From: Acidobacteriota bacterium
GTDB lineage: Bacteria; Acidobacteriota; Terriglobia; Terriglobales; Acidobacteriaceae
Assembly: GCA_021792135.1 (NCBI GenBank)
Contig: JAJYVF010000019.1
Coordinates: forward strand, 42,051 to 106,050
Length of the DNA stretch: 64,000 nt
Direction: 5' to 3'
Shown here piece after piece: positions 47,789 to 60,112 of this stretch. Made by a program: the position numbers and the translations under genes. The notes beneath the pieces are model-generated. The model was given only the letters and a program-made list of their open reading frames with translations, made no database searches and was not told the origin of the DNA. Numbering within the stretch: position 1 is the stretch's first letter; every line of letters starts with the position of its first letter.

Positions 47789-49261
47789 TTGCGCCATTCT
47801 CTGATCATCCTGCTTGGTCTCGCCCTCGCGTCTGGCGCGCCCGCCCAGTCATCGCTCCCCAACGCCCCCACCCCCGCCGCGATCACCGCCAGGGCAACCG
47901 CCTCCCCGGTCCCTCAGCAATCGGGTACCTTCCCCGAATCTCCGCCCGCGCCGACGCCTCAGCCCGCCTCGGCGGAATACACCATGTTCCCCCACAGCGT
48001 GAGGACGCCCTACTGGATCTCCGGCCAGCTGAATGTCATTACCCAGGGGCACGCCGGTTTCCATTCTCCCTACCAGGGTCCCAACAGCTTTCGCAGCGCC
48101 CCCGAGGAGGCAACCTCCGTTCTCGACACGCTCTTTCTCGCCTGGCAGCCGCACCGCAGTCTGCGCTACAACACTGACTTCATCGTCGATTTTGAGGAAG
48201 CCGGTGGTGCGGGCCTCAGCCAGGCGCTCGGTCTGGCTGGCTTCACGAACCTCGATGTCGTCCGCAACCCCGAGCTGAGCAAAGCCCCCTACCTCGCGCG
48301 CGGCGAAATCCACCAGACCTTCGGTCTCACCGATCGGATGACCGAAGTCGATCGCGGCCCCCTGGGCCTTCCCGCCGAGGCGCCCGTGCGCCGCTTCGAA
48401 GTCCGCGTCGGCAAGATGAGCCTCCCGGATGTCTTCGACCTCAACGAAGTCGCCAGCGACAGCCATCTCCAGTTCATGAACTGGACCATCGACAATAACG
48501 GCGCCTGGGACTACGCTGCCGACACCCGCGGCTATACCGTCGGCGGCGAAATCGAGTACGACGACCGCGCCTGGACCGCTCGCTATGGCATCTTCGCCAT
48601 GCCCACCGTCGCCAACGGCATCAACCTCGACTGGGCCTTCAGCCGCGCCCACGGCCAGAACTGGGAGTTCGACTGGTTCCACTCCGTCCTGCCGGGACGC
48701 AGGGGCGCGATCCGCATCCTCGGCTATGTCAACAACGCGCATATGGGCAATTACCGCCAGGCCGTCCAGGGCTATTTCGCCCACGCCACGCCCACGCCCG
48801 AAATCACGGCGTACGAGCACTTCGGCGCCGCCAAATACGGCTTCGGCTGGAACAGCGAGCAGGAGATCGGCCAGAATCTCCGCATCGCCACCCGCTTCGG
48901 CTGGAACGACGACCAGGAAGAATCCTTCGCCTACACTGAGGTTGGCCAGACGCTCCTCGCTGCCGGCGATTATTACGGCACCCGCTGGCACCGCCCTGCC
49001 GACAAAATCGGCGTCGCCTTTGACAGCAACGCGATCAAGAAAGACCATCAGAATTATCTGAAGTATGGTGGCCTCGGCTTCCTGCTCGGCGACGGCCGGC
49101 TGAACTACGGCCGCGAAAACATTGTCGAGGGCTACTACAACTGGCATTTCTGGAAGGGCCTTTATTGCGCCCTCGACCTCCAGCACATCGCCGATCCCGG
49201 CTACAACCGCGACCGCGGGCCCGTCTTGGTCGAATCCATCCGCGAACACATCGACTTCTGA
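47789..49261 (+). CDS. Carbohydrate porin, OprB-like
   Basis: A 490-residue outer-membrane porin. The start is a TTG (47789) that begins a clean signal peptide (MRHSLIILLGLALASGAPAQ); GAGAG lies five bases upstream. After a Pro/Ala-rich spacer (residues 22-62) the barrel has typical OprB-type features: TPYWISGQLNVITQGHAGFH, RVGKMSLPDVFDLNEVASDS, and a C-terminal segment YGRENIVEGYYNWHF, LQHIADPGYNRDRGPV, ending in Phe. It should admit sugars through the outer membrane, matching the glycosidase-rich context. It is divergent from the FrmR-like gene. Confidence 0.87.
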   Translation: MRHSLIILLGLALASGAPAQSSLPNAPTPAAITARATASPVPQQSGTFPESPPAPTPQPASAEYTMFPHSVRTPYWISGQLNVITQGHAGFHSPYQGPNSFRSAPEEATSVLDTLFLAWQPHRSLRYNTDFIVDFEEAGGAGLSQALGLAGFTNLDVVRNPELSKAPYLARGEIHQTFGLTDRMTEVDRGPLGLPAEAPVRRFEVRVGKMSLPDVFDLNEVASDSHLQFMNWTIDNNGAWDYAADTRGYTVGGEIEYDDRAWTARYGIFAMPTVANGINLDWAFSRAHGQNWEFDWFHSVLPGRRGAIRILGYVNNAHMGNYRQAVQGYFAHATPTPEITAYEHFGAAKYGFGWNSEQEIGQNLRIATRFGWNDDQEESFAYTEVGQTLLAAGDYYGTRWHRPADKIGVAFDSNAIKKDHQNYLKYGGLGFLLGDGRLNYGRENIVEGYYNWHFWKGLYCALDLQHIADPGYNRDRGPVLVESIREHIDF

Positions 49262-49361
49262 CCCGCAGGCTCAACAGGGCGCCCGTTTCCCGCCTCGCCG
49301 CTGCGTATGATAAGTTCCTGGCTGCCTGGCCATAATCCTCGCAATGCACTGGGAGGCTTCC

Positions 49362-50573
49362 TTGCGCGTTGGTCTGATGACTCGAGAGTATCCGCCGTAC
49401 GTCTACGGAGGCGCCGGCGTTCATGTCGACTATCTGAGCCGTGAACTGGCCCGGTCCATCGAGGTCGAGGTCCACTGCTGGGGCGATCAGTCGCTGGACC
49501 AGGGCAACCTCCACGTTCGCGGCGCCGAGCCCTGGCCTCTGCTCGGCGAAGGAACAGCCAAATTCAAAACCGCTCTCGAAACCTTCAGCCTCAACCTCGC
49601 CCAGATCAACTCTCTCGCCGCCATTGACATCGTGCACACCCACACCTGGTATGTCGCGATGGCCGGCTTCCTCGCCAAAAAGCTTCTCAACATTCCCTTC
49701 GTGCTCACCACCCACAGCCTCGAGCCCCTCCGCGCATGGAAGGCCGAGCAGCTCGGTAGCGGATACGCCATGAGTTCCTGGATGGAGCGCACCGCTATCC
49801 TCGATGCCGACGCGGTCATCGCCGTCTCCAACGGCACCAAAGCCGACATCCTCCGCGCCTATCCCGCCATCGATCCCGCGCGCATTCACGTCATCTACAA
49901 CGGCATCGACCTCGACGAATATCAGCAGACCCGCGCGACCGACGCCCTCGAGCGCTACGGCATCGATCCCGCTCTGCCCTACGTCCTCTTCGTGGGCCGC
50001 ATCACCCGCCAGAAAGGCGTCACCCATCTCGTCGAAGCCATTCCCCATCTCCCGCCCAACACCCAGGTCGTCCTCTGCGCCGGAGCCCCCGACACGCCCG
50101 AGATCGCCGCCGAGATGCGCGAGAAAGTCGAGCACGCACGCAGAACCAGCCACCGCATCGTCTGGATCGAAAAGATGATCCCAAAGCCGGACGCCATCCA
50201 GCTCTACAGCCACTGCGCCGTCTTCTGCTGCCCATCGGTCTACGAGCCCTTTGGCATCATCAACCTCGAAGCCATGGCCTGCCGCGCTCCGGTCGTCGCC
50301 AGCGCCACCGGAGGCATCCTCGAAGTCGTCGTGGATGGCGTCACCGGCTATCTCGTCCCCTTCAAACAGGACCCGGTCACCAGCTTCCCCCTGCACCCGG
50401 AGCAATTCTCGCGCGATCTCGCCGCAAAGATTTCCGATCTGCTCGCCGATCCCGCAAAGGCGCGCCGCTTCGGCGCAGCAGGCCGCCGCCGTGCGGAAGA
50501 AACCTTCTCCTGGACCGCCATCGCCCGCCAGACCGTCGATCTCTACCGCCACCTCATCGAGAGCCGCAGATAG
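49362..50573 (+). CDS. glgA: Glycogen synthase, GT4 actinobacterial type
   Basis: A 403-residue GT-B glycosyltransferase. The start is TTG 49362, because GGGAGG ends five bases before it and the protein then begins MRVGLMTREYPPYVYGGAGV (20 residues), the standard N-terminus of this group; an in-frame ATG at 49344 is the alternative. THTWYVAMAG and TTHSLEPLRAWK mark the N-terminal Rossmann domain, GRITRQKG the nucleotide-sugar site, and EPFGIINLEA the E-x7-E motif. It makes alpha-1,4-glucan from an (A/U)DP-glucose donor, or maltose-1-phosphate as in mycobacterial GlgM. No branching enzyme is nearby. Confidence 0.93.
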   Translation: MRVGLMTREYPPYVYGGAGVHVDYLSRELARSIEVEVHCWGDQSLDQGNLHVRGAEPWPLLGEGTAKFKTALETFSLNLAQINSLAAIDIVHTHTWYVAMAGFLAKKLLNIPFVLTTHSLEPLRAWKAEQLGSGYAMSSWMERTAILDADAVIAVSNGTKADILRAYPAIDPARIHVIYNGIDLDEYQQTRATDALERYGIDPALPYVLFVGRITRQKGVTHLVEAIPHLPPNTQVVLCAGAPDTPEIAAEMREKVEHARRTSHRIVWIEKMIPKPDAIQLYSHCAVFCCPSVYEPFGIINLEAMACRAPVVASATGGILEVVVDGVTGYLVPFKQDPVTSFPLHPEQFSRDLAAKISDLLADPAKARRFGAAGRRRAEETFSWTAIARQTVDLYRHLIESRR

Positions 50574-50780
50574 CGCCACCCGTTTCGCGACTCCAGTGAT
50601 TTCTTCCCCTCGCGCAGCCCGGCACCTGAATTCGCGCGGCGCCTCCGCACCGTCTCAATCGCGCCCCCTGCTCAGGTATCATTCCTGCATTCCCGCGTCA
50701 GGCTCAGGCTTTCGCTGCTGATCCGGCATAGCTCAGAGCAGGTGGAACACGTCAGACGATCGGAGCACCGACAGATTTCC

Positions 50781-51926
50781 ATGGTCAAAGCACTCTCTCT
50801 CCTCCTCGGCTTTTTCCTCGCAGGATTGCAGGCTCACGCGCAGATGCTCAGCTGGATGCCCGACATCTCCCGGCAACAGACCTACACCTGGCATCTGTCA
50901 TCGAGTCAGGATCCGACCGGGGCCAACGCCGACTACCGCACGATCGAACCCGGACAGACGCTGACCGTTCTCGACACCGACGGGCCAGGCATGGTCTCTC
51001 ACATCTGGTTCACGATCTCCAGTCCGGAGAAATACCACCTGAAGCGTATCGTCCTGCGCATGTACTGGGACGGGGAAACGAATCCCAGCGTCGAGACACC
51101 CATTGGCGATTTCTTCGGCCTCGGCCTCGGCGTCTACTATCCCTGGCAGTCGGCCGTCCTCTCCGTGGGCCACAACAACGCGCTGAACTGCTTCTTCCCC
51201 ATGCCTTACCAGCATCACGCACGGATTACCGTGACCAATGAAGGCACGAAGGTAGTGGGGAGCTTCTACTACAACATCGAATATCGTTCCTATTCCCACC
51301 CGCTGCCCGCGGACACTCTCTACTTCCATGCCGAATACCGCCAGGCCCAGCCCAACCATGGCTGGACGAATAACTGGCAGGGAAACGGCGATCCGCTGGT
51401 GAATGACCGCACCAACCTCACCGGAAAAGACAACTATGTCTGGTTTGAGGCCAAAGGACACGGCCAGTACGTCGGCGTCACCATGTCCGTTCTTCAGAAC
51501 CAGGATGGCTGGTGGGGTGAGGGCGACGAAATGTTCTTCATCGATAACAACCCAAAGCCGGTGGGCGGCACGGGTTCCGAGGATTACTTCCTGGGCGCCT
51601 GGGACTTCGGCGGCTCACCCTTTTCCTATCAGCTCTACGGAGCCCCGGTCGTCGGCAGGGAACTGGCCGGAGGACGCTCCAGCGTCTACCGCTTCCACCT
51701 CGATTCGCCGATCCCCTTTAAGACCTGGATGAAAGCGACCATCGAGCACGGAAACGCCAATCACCGCTCCGACAACTACTACTCCGTCGCCTACTGGTAT
51801 CAGTCGGAGCCGCACATGCCTTTCCCGCCGCTGCCCCCGGTTCAGGACAGACTCCCCACCCTGCAGATGGTCGGGGGACCGGGCAACGCGGGAGGCGCAG
51901 ATCCCGCCGCCAGCCCCTCCCGGTAA
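50781..51926 (+). CDS. Exported GH172-family (former DUF2961) protein
   Basis: A 381-residue exported protein; ATG 50781 begins a clear signal peptide (MVKALSLLLGFFLAG, cleavage near AHAQ), while a GTG at 50742 would extend it. The fold is the DUF2961 double jelly-roll, now CAZy family GH172. Signatures are DTDGPGMVSHIWFT, RMYWDGETNPSVETPIGDFF (20 residues) and GGTGSEDYFLGAW, in which E267 is in the conserved catalytic-Glu position. Characterised members are difructose-anhydride synthase/hydrolases and D-arabinofuranosidases. The tail after residue 350 is Pro/Gly-rich. It stands alone; substrate is open. Confidence 0.88.
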   Translation: MVKALSLLLGFFLAGLQAHAQMLSWMPDISRQQTYTWHLSSSQDPTGANADYRTIEPGQTLTVLDTDGPGMVSHIWFTISSPEKYHLKRIVLRMYWDGETNPSVETPIGDFFGLGLGVYYPWQSAVLSVGHNNALNCFFPMPYQHHARITVTNEGTKVVGSFYYNIEYRSYSHPLPADTLYFHAEYRQAQPNHGWTNNWQGNGDPLVNDRTNLTGKDNYVWFEAKGHGQYVGVTMSVLQNQDGWWGEGDEMFFIDNNPKPVGGTGSEDYFLGAWDFGGSPFSYQLYGAPVVGRELAGGRSSVYRFHLDSPIPFKTWMKATIEHGNANHRSDNYYSVAYWYQSEPHMPFPPLPPVQDRLPTLQMVGGPGNAGGADPAASPSR

Positions 51927-52029
51927 AGGCTGCGAGAGCAGCGATCGACTCAGCCCCGGGTGCCGTCACAGGCTCAGCAGCAGGCCCACCTTCGCGAGGT
52001 GCCCGAAGAGGCCCTTCGCGAAGCCGGCA

Positions 52030-53631
52030 TCAGCCCTTCCGCTGCCGCAGATCGCCGCCCGTCATCTCCTTCGGCTGGCCTATTCCCAGCAGCCCCAGCA
52101 TCGTCGGCGAAATATCCCGCAGCGACCCATCCGGCCGCAGCGCAAACTGTTTCGCATCCTCGCTCACATAGATAAACGGCACCGGATTCGTCGTGTGTGC
52201 CGTGTGCGGCCCGCCCGTCGCCGGATCGACCATCAGTTCCGCATTCCCGTGATCCGCCGTAATCAGCCACGTCCCGCCACGCTGCCGGAGCGCCTGATAA
52301 ATCCGCCCCAGACACCCGTCCACAGTCTCGACGCCCCTGATCGTCGGCTCCAGCCGTCCCGAATGCCCCACCATATCGGCATTCGCAAAGTTCACTACGA
52401 TCACCTCGAAGGCCGTATCGTTCACCGCCTTCACTACGGTATCCGCGATCCCGTTGGCTGACATCTCCGGAGCCAGATCGTACGTGGCCACCTTCTGCGA
52501 CGGCACCAGAATCCGGTCCTCCCCCGGAAACGGCTTCTCGATCCCGCCGTTGAAGAAGTAGGTCACGTGCGCGTACTTCTCCGTCTCCGCCACCCGCAGA
52601 TTCCGCAGGTTCGCCTGCGCCATCACGTTGGCCAGCAGGTTCTCCATCGACTCCGGCAGGATGATCATCGGCAGCGTGAACAGCTTGTCGTACTGCGTCA
52701 TGCACACGTAGTGCAGGTTCTTCGGGATCTCGCTCCGCGGAATCGTCGCGTCCAGTTCCTCGGCGGCAACCAGCTCCCGCCCCGCCTCTTTGCTCAGCCC
52801 GCTGTTACGCGCCAGCACGCGGGTAATCTGCCGCGCCCGGTCCGCGCGGAAGTTGAACATGATGCACACATCGTCGTCGCGGATCACCCCGTTCGGATGC
52901 CCGTGCTCGTCGGTAACCACAAACGGCACAACAAACTCGTCCGTCACGCCGTTGTTGTACGACTCCTTCATGCGCGCGATCGCATCCTGGTACGCGCCGC
53001 CCTCGGCATGGCCCGTCACCATCGCGTCGAAAGCCTTCTTTTCCCGCTCCCACCGCCGGTCGCGGTCCATCGCGTAGTAGCGGCCCGAAACGCTCGCCAG
53101 TTTGCCGCCGTACTCCCGCATCTTCTGCTCGAGGGCCGCCAGGTATCCTGTCCCGTTCGTTGGCAGAGTGTCGCGCCCGTCCATGAAAGCATGGACGAAG
53201 ACCTTCTCCACCCCCTGCTGCTTCGCCGCCTTCAGCAGCGCGTACAAATGCTCCTGGTGCGAATGCACCCCGCCGTCCGACACCAGCCCAAACAGGTGCA
53301 GCTGCGTCTTCCGCGCCCTCTGCATCGCATCCACGATGGTCGCGTGCCTGAAAAACTCCCCGCTGGCAATCAGCGCATCGATGCGCGTAATGTCCATCTG
53401 CACAATGCGGCCCGCGCCGATATTCAGATGCCCCACTTCGCTGTTGCCCATCTGCCCGTCCGGCAGCCCCACAAAGTGATCCGAAGCGTGCAGCAGCGTG
53501 TTCGGATACTCTTCGAGCAGCTTGTCATAGTTCGGCTTGCGCGCCAGCGCGATGGCGTTGTTTTCCGTCTGCGGGCGATATCCCCACCCGTCCAGAATGG
53601 TCAGAACAAGAGGCTTATTTGTAACCGGCAC
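52030..53631 (-). CDS. gpmI: 2,3-bisphosphoglycerate-independent phosphoglycerate mutase
   Basis: A 533-residue di-metal enzyme interconverting 3- and 2-phosphoglycerate. The start is taken as GTG 53631 (GGAG ten bases upstream); a TTG at 53647-53649 is the alternative. Metal Asp14 lies in LTILDGWGY, and the phosphoserine is Ser64 in [11 protein letters not shown]. Further motifs are [41 protein letters not shown] (metal Asp/His) and [11 protein letters not shown]. It lies 71 bases downstream of eno on the same strand, so the two consecutive glycolytic enzymes are probably co-transcribed. Confidence 0.96.
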   Translation of the reverse strand: MPVTNKPLVLTILDGWGYRPQTENNAIALARKPNYDKLLEEYPNTLLHASDHFVGLPDGQMGNSEVGHLNIGAGRIVQMDITRIDALIASGEFFRHATIVDAMQRARKTQLHLFGLVSDGGVHSHQEHLYALLKAAKQQGVEKVFVHAFMDGRDTLPTNGTGYLAALEQKMREYGGKLASVSGRYYAMDRDRRWEREKKAFDAMVTGHAEGGAYQDAIARMKESYNNGVTDEFVVPFVVTDEHGHPNGVIRDDDVCIMFNFRADRARQITRVLARNSGLSKEAGRELVAAEELDATIPRSEIPKNLHYVCMTQYDKLFTLPMIILPESMENLLANVMAQANLRNLRVAETEKYAHVTYFFNGGIEKPFPGEDRILVPSQKVATYDLAPEMSANGIADTVVKAVNDTAFEVIVVNFANADMVGHSGRLEPTIRGVETVDGCLGRIYQALRQRGGTWLITADHGNAELMVDPATGGPHTAHTTNPVPFIYVSEDAKQFALRPDGSLRDISPTMLGLLGIGQPKEMTGGDLRQRKG

Positions 53632-53702
53632 AGTATCTTTTCTCCACAAAGCGCGGAAAAACGGCGCAGCAGCTCGGGGCCGCCGCGCCGTCGATTGAAC
53701 GG

Positions 53703-55990
<2,288 letters not shown>

Positions 55991-56113
55991 AGTCCGAGTC
56001 TAACCGCCCTTGAATTCTGCATGAATCTGCGGCACGCCCCGCCGTCATACACTACCCGCCCCCCACTTCTCCGTTCGTGGCACCATAAGGCTTCGGCCCT
56101 CTGTCGCGTTCGC

Positions 56114-58201
56114 ATGGACCTCCTCCCGCTCCTCCAGGCCACCTTCGGCTACCCCGCCTTCCGCCAGAATCAGGAAGCGGTCTGCCGCGCCGTGACCCAA
56201 GGCCGCGATGTCCTCCTCGTCATGCCCACCGGAGCCGGCAAGAGCCTCTGCTATCAACTCCCCGCCGTTGCCCGCCACAGCGCCGGACTCGGCGCCGCCC
56301 TCGTCGTGAGCCCGCTGATCGCTCTGATGGACGACCAGGCCGCCAAACTCGCAGCCGCCGGCCTCCGCGTGGCCCGCATTCACTCCGCCCTGCCCCGCGA
56401 AGAAGCCCGCGAAGCCTGCCGCGAATGGCTCCGGGGAAACCTCCAGTTCCTCTTCATTGCCCCCGAACGGCTCCGTGTCCCCGGCTTTCCCGCCATGCTG
56501 GCCCGCCGCACGCCATCGCTGATCGCCGTCGACGAAGCCCACTGCATCTCCGGCTGGGGACACGACTTCCGCCCCGATTACCGCATGCTCGGCGAAACCC
56601 TCCCGCTGCTTCGCCCCGCGCCCATCATCGCGCTCACCGCCACCGCCACCCCCGTCGTGCAGCGCGACATCGTCGAGCAGCTCCAGCTCGCCGATCCCGC
56701 CCTCTTCATCCACGGCTTCCGCCGCGACAACCTGGCCCTCGAAGTGGTCGAGCTCTCCAAACCCCGCCGCCATGAGTTCATCGCGGATTTTCTCACCACG
56801 CCGGACCACCGTCCCGCCATCGTCTATGCCCCCACCCGCAAGGCCGCCGACGAACTGGCCCTGCAGCTCAACGCCCAATTTCCCACCGCCGCCTACCACG
56901 CCGGCCTTGAGCCTCCGGCCAGAGACCTGGCCCAGCGCCGCTTCCTTGCCGGTCAGCTCGATGTCGTCGTCGCCACCATCGCCTTCGGGATGGGCATCGA
57001 CAAACCCGATATCCGCACCGTCATCCACGCCGCGCTCCCCGCCTCCATCGAGTCCTATTACCAGGAAATCGGCCGCGCCGGCCGCGATGGCCGGCTCTCC
57101 CGCGCCATCCTCCTGCACAGCTACGCCGACCGCAAGCTCCACGAGACCTTCTTCGAGCGCGATTACCCTCCCATCGAGGACCTCGCCCGCGTCGCTCGCC
57201 TTCTCCCCGACGACTTCGTGGAGCCTGAGCCTCTCTGGCAGAAGCTCCACATGCTGCCTGAAACCTTCGCCCGCGCCGTGGACAAGCTGGCCTCCCAGGG
57301 AGTCGCCCAGTTCGACAGGGAGGGCCGCGTCCGCTCCGTCGCCGCCGCCGTCGACGCCGGCCGCTGGCGCTCTGGCTACCAGCAGCAGCTCGGCCATCGC
57401 CGACAGCAGCTCGACCGCATGATCGAGTTCGCCGAAACCCCGCAGTGCCGCATGTCCGCCCTCGTTCGCCACTTCGGCGACACCGCCGGAGCTGCCCGCC
57501 TGTGCGGCCACTGCGATTTCTGCTCCCCCGAGTCCGCTGCCGCCCAGCCCTTCGCCGACCCTACGCCCCAGCAGGAGCGCGACCTCCGCCGTATGGTTCG
57601 CGCCCTCGGCGTCACCGGCTCCCGCTCCGCCGGGCGTCTCTTTTCCGAAATCGGCGGCTCCCCCGGCGACCCCGCAGCCCGCCGCCAGTTCGATGTCCTC
57701 CTCGACGGCCTGGCCCGCGCCGGCCTCGTCACCCTCTCGTCCGAAACCTGGACCAACCCCGAAGGCCGGGAAGTCTCCTACCGCAAAGTCACCCTCAGCT
57801 ACGAAGGCCGCACCCTCGCCGAAGACGAACCTCTGGGCATCCTCCTCCGCCAGCCGGCCGGCTCCGGCTCCGGCTCCCTGCGCCGCGCCCGCAAACCGAA
57901 GGCCGCCCGCGATGGCGCTGCCAGCGCCAGCGGTTCCGCCGCCGAGATCCCCTTTACCCCCGAGCAGGCCGAGCTGGAAACCCGCCTCCGCCGCTGGCGC
58001 AAGGCCGAAGCCGCCGCCGGCGGCAAGCCCGCCTTCTTCGTCCTCTCCGACGCCGCCCTCCGCGCCATCGTCCTCGCCCAGCCCCGCACCCTCTCCCAGC
58101 TGCTCGCCATCAGCGGCATCGGCCCCGTCAAAGCCGACCGCTACGGAGCCGCCCTCTGCGCCCTCTGCTCCGGCGCCGAACCAGCCCCGTCCAGCCCCTG
58201 A
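56114..58201 (+). CDS. recQ: ATP-dependent DNA helicase RecQ
   Basis: A 695-residue 3'-5' helicase. ATG 56114 is used because homology starts there (MDLLPLLQATFGYPAFRQNQ); the frame is open far upstream but without family features. Walker A MPTGAGKSLCY, motif II VDEAHCISGWGHDF, motif III ALTATATP, aromatic-rich loop context, and motif VI QEIGRAGRDGR are all present. The RecQ zinc site is Cys in TPQCRMS plus CGHCDFC (four Cys). A winged-helix region follows, then a Gly/Ser/Arg-rich linker and a C-terminal HRDC domain (LRAIVLAQPRTLSQLLAISG, in part). It acts in recombinational repair and replication restart. Divergent from the RNase HI gene. Confidence 0.95.
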   Translation: MDLLPLLQATFGYPAFRQNQEAVCRAVTQGRDVLLVMPTGAGKSLCYQLPAVARHSAGLGAALVVSPLIALMDDQAAKLAAAGLRVARIHSALPREEAREACREWLRGNLQFLFIAPERLRVPGFPAMLARRTPSLIAVDEAHCISGWGHDFRPDYRMLGETLPLLRPAPIIALTATATPVVQRDIVEQLQLADPALFIHGFRRDNLALEVVELSKPRRHEFIADFLTTPDHRPAIVYAPTRKAADELALQLNAQFPTAAYHAGLEPPARDLAQRRFLAGQLDVVVATIAFGMGIDKPDIRTVIHAALPASIESYYQEIGRAGRDGRLSRAILLHSYADRKLHETFFERDYPPIEDLARVARLLPDDFVEPEPLWQKLHMLPETFARAVDKLASQGVAQFDREGRVRSVAAAVDAGRWRSGYQQQLGHRRQQLDRMIEFAETPQCRMSALVRHFGDTAGAARLCGHCDFCSPESAAAQPFADPTPQQERDLRRMVRALGVTGSRSAGRLFSEIGGSPGDPAARRQFDVLLDGLARAGLVTLSSETWTNPEGREVSYRKVTLSYEGRTLAEDEPLGILLRQPAGSGSGSLRRARKPKAARDGAASASGSAAEIPFTPEQAELETRLRRWRKAEAAAGGKPAFFVLSDAALRAIVLAQPRTLSQLLAISGIGPVKADRYGAALCALCSGAEPAPSSP

Positions 58202-58267
58202 CCCCCCCCTGGTCCACGCATTCGCCGTCTCTTTGCTCACCAAATCCCTTCTCGTACGTCCCTTGAG

Positions 58268-58282
58268 TGCACGCGGCGTGCA
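58268..58282 (+). promoter_or_regulatory. Inverted repeat upstream of the ECF sigma gene
   Basis: TGCACG-CGG-CGTGCA is a perfect 15-base inverted repeat 22 bases before the sigma-factor ATG, in the 102-base gap after recQ. It could be a regulator site controlling the sigma/anti-sigma operon. No -35/-10 pair of the ECF type could be fixed. Confidence 0.35.
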
Positions 58283-58303
58283 ACCCACGCGACAGGGAGT
58301 CTT

Positions 58304-58960
58304 ATGCCCGCGGATACGCTTCGATTCCTCTCCCCAGCCAAACCTCGAATACAATCCTCGCGTATGGTGGGCCCGGCTCGAGAAAACCTCCCTGAGACCG
58401 ATCTGATCCGCGAGGCCCAGGGAGGTTCACGTACTGCCTTTGACGCGCTCGTGCGTCAATATGACCAGGCGGTGTTGCGGCTGGCCATGCACCTCACCGG
58501 CTCCGAACAGGACGCTCAGGATATCCAGCAGGAAGCGTTCCTCAAGGCCTACCGGTACCTCGGCAACTTCCGCTTCGAGTGTTCGTTTTACACGTGGATC
58601 TATCGCATCGTCACCAACCTCTGCCTCGATCACCTGCGCCGCCGCAAGTCCCGGCGCGAGGACCAGGCGGTGGTCGTCGACTCCTCCGGCGAGGAGATGG
58701 ATCTGCTGACCAATGTCTCCGACGAACGGGCCAGCGCGAATCCGGCCCGCGAGCTGGAAAGAAAGTATCTGGGGCAGCGCATCCTCATGGCTCTCGAGGA
58801 ACTCACGCCCCGCGAACGGATGGTCTTTGAGCTGAAGCACTATCAGGGTCTCCGGCTCCGCACCATCGGAGAAATGCTCAACACCACGGAAGAAACGGCT
58901 AAAAATACCCTCTTCCGCGCAACCAAGAAGCTGCGGCGGAAACTGGCCGAGCTGCGGTAA
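58304..58960 (+). CDS. ECF (RpoE-type) RNA polymerase sigma factor
   Basis: A 218-residue group 4 sigma factor. ATG 58304 has AGGGAG four bases upstream; the internal ATG at 58364 gives a more typical length but has no visible ribosome binding site. Region 2 runs through DIQQEAFLKAYRYLGNFRFE (20 residues), FYTWIYRIVTNLCLDHLRRR, and region 4 through LEELTPRERMVFELKHYQGL and EETAKNTLFRATKKLRR. The next gene encodes a zinc anti-sigma protein, 78 bases downstream, its likely controller. Envelope stress is the expected theme given the exported partner domains. Confidence 0.94.
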   Translation: MPADTLRFLSPAKPRIQSSRMVGPARENLPETDLIREAQGGSRTAFDALVRQYDQAVLRLAMHLTGSEQDAQDIQQEAFLKAYRYLGNFRFECSFYTWIYRIVTNLCLDHLRRRKSRREDQAVVVDSSGEEMDLLTNVSDERASANPARELERKYLGQRILMALEELTPRERMVFELKHYQGLRLRTIGEMLNTTEETAKNTLFRATKKLRRKLAELR

Positions 58961-59038
58961 CCAGGCCACGGCAGCACCTCAACACGGGCGCGCGACCCGG
59001 AAGTGAATTTTGAGGCAAAGTGAGGCAAGAGAATCACC

Positions 59039-60013
59039 ATGAACTGCGATCTGGCACAGGAATGCATCGTCCTGGCCGTCTACGGTGAACTCCCTGACGA
59101 CCGGGCCCATCAGCTGGAGCAGCACCTCGCGGCCTGCGAACGCTGCCGCCAGGAGATCGAAGCCGTCTCCGGGCTCCAGAAGGCCATGGCCATACTGCCC
59201 GTCGTCGAACCCTCCCCCAGCCTCCTCGCCCGCACCCGCCTCCGTCTCGATGAGGCCCTCGACGCCATGCCCCATGGAGGCATGCTGCGCCGCATGGTCC
59301 AGAGCTTCCGCCGCGGAGCCGGCAACCTGCGCGGCGCTCCCGTCATGACCTCCCTCCTGCTCGTTGGCGGCCTGGCGGCCGGCGCCTGGGGCGGCTATCG
59401 TACCGGCTTCCGGACCGCGGCCTCCCAGCCGCCTGTCGCGTCCGACAATCCGATCCCTCACCTGATCGCCGATGTCGACGCCGCGCAGATTGCCGGGGTC
59501 AGCAGCATCACCCTCGATCCCGATACCGACAATGTCGAAGTCCGCTTCGAGCGCGTCGTCCCCGAAACCGCCTTCGGCACCCTCGACGATCCGCAGATCC
59601 GCCAGCTTCTCCTGCTGGGCGCCTGGCGCGCCGCCACCCCGGCGGTCCACGACCACTCCGTGGATCTGCTGGCCCGGGAATGCCGCGCCGGCCGTGCATG
59701 CACCGGCGGCCCCATTCGCAACACCCTGATGCAGTCTCTCCGCTACGACAAAGACCCCAGCGTCCGCCTCAAAGCCCTCCAGGGTCTGGAGCCCTATATC
59801 CCCCTCGATACGCGAGTTCGCGACGCAGTCCTCGAAGCGCTCCTCAAGGATCCCGATGCCCAGGTTCGTTCCCAGGCGATCAGCGAGCTGGCGCCGGTCG
59901 AGGCTGACTCCAGTGTGCAGGAAGTGTTGCAAACCGTCGCCTCGCAGGATCAGAGTCCTTACATCCGGAACGTCTCGCGTCAGTTTCTGGACCAGGTTTC
60001 CCAGATCCAGTAA
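59039..60013 (+). CDS. Transmembrane anti-sigma factor (ZAS) with periplasmic HEAT-repeat domain
   Basis: A 324-residue membrane protein. The N-terminus carries a complete zinc-binding anti-sigma pattern C-x25-H-x3-C-x2-C (C3, H29, C33, C36; HLAACERC). One transmembrane helix lies near residues 98-122 (VMTSLLLVGGLAAGAWGGY). The C-terminal domain, about 200-320, has HEAT-like helical repeats (DPSVRLKALQGLEPYIPLD; DPDAQVRSQAISELAPVEAD). The zinc domain should hold the ECF sigma factor at the membrane, and the HEAT region would sense or bind an envelope partner. HEAT repeats on an anti-sigma factor are unusual. Confidence 0.88.
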   Translation: MNCDLAQECIVLAVYGELPDDRAHQLEQHLAACERCRQEIEAVSGLQKAMAILPVVEPSPSLLARTRLRLDEALDAMPHGGMLRRMVQSFRRGAGNLRGAPVMTSLLLVGGLAAGAWGGYRTGFRTAASQPPVASDNPIPHLIADVDAAQIAGVSSITLDPDTDNVEVRFERVVPETAFGTLDDPQIRQLLLLGAWRAATPAVHDHSVDLLARECRAGRACTGGPIRNTLMQSLRYDKDPSVRLKALQGLEPYIPLDTRVRDAVLEALLKDPDAQVRSQAISELAPVEADSSVQEVLQTVASQDQSPYIRNVSRQFLDQVSQIQ

Positions 60014-60112
60014 CCCAGCGCCGTACCCAGGTCATAAACCGGACTGGCAGGTTGCGGTTGACGTTGGGCTTTTGTCGTTCGTCTGAACTACGTCAGCTCT
60101 GAGGCTGTTCTC

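Noticed and set aside
56045..58354. 769-codon open frame on the minus strand opposite recQ
   Set aside because: Composition is Gly/Ala/Glu-rich without any domain; it mirrors the GC-rich codon pattern of recQ, whose motifs are complete.
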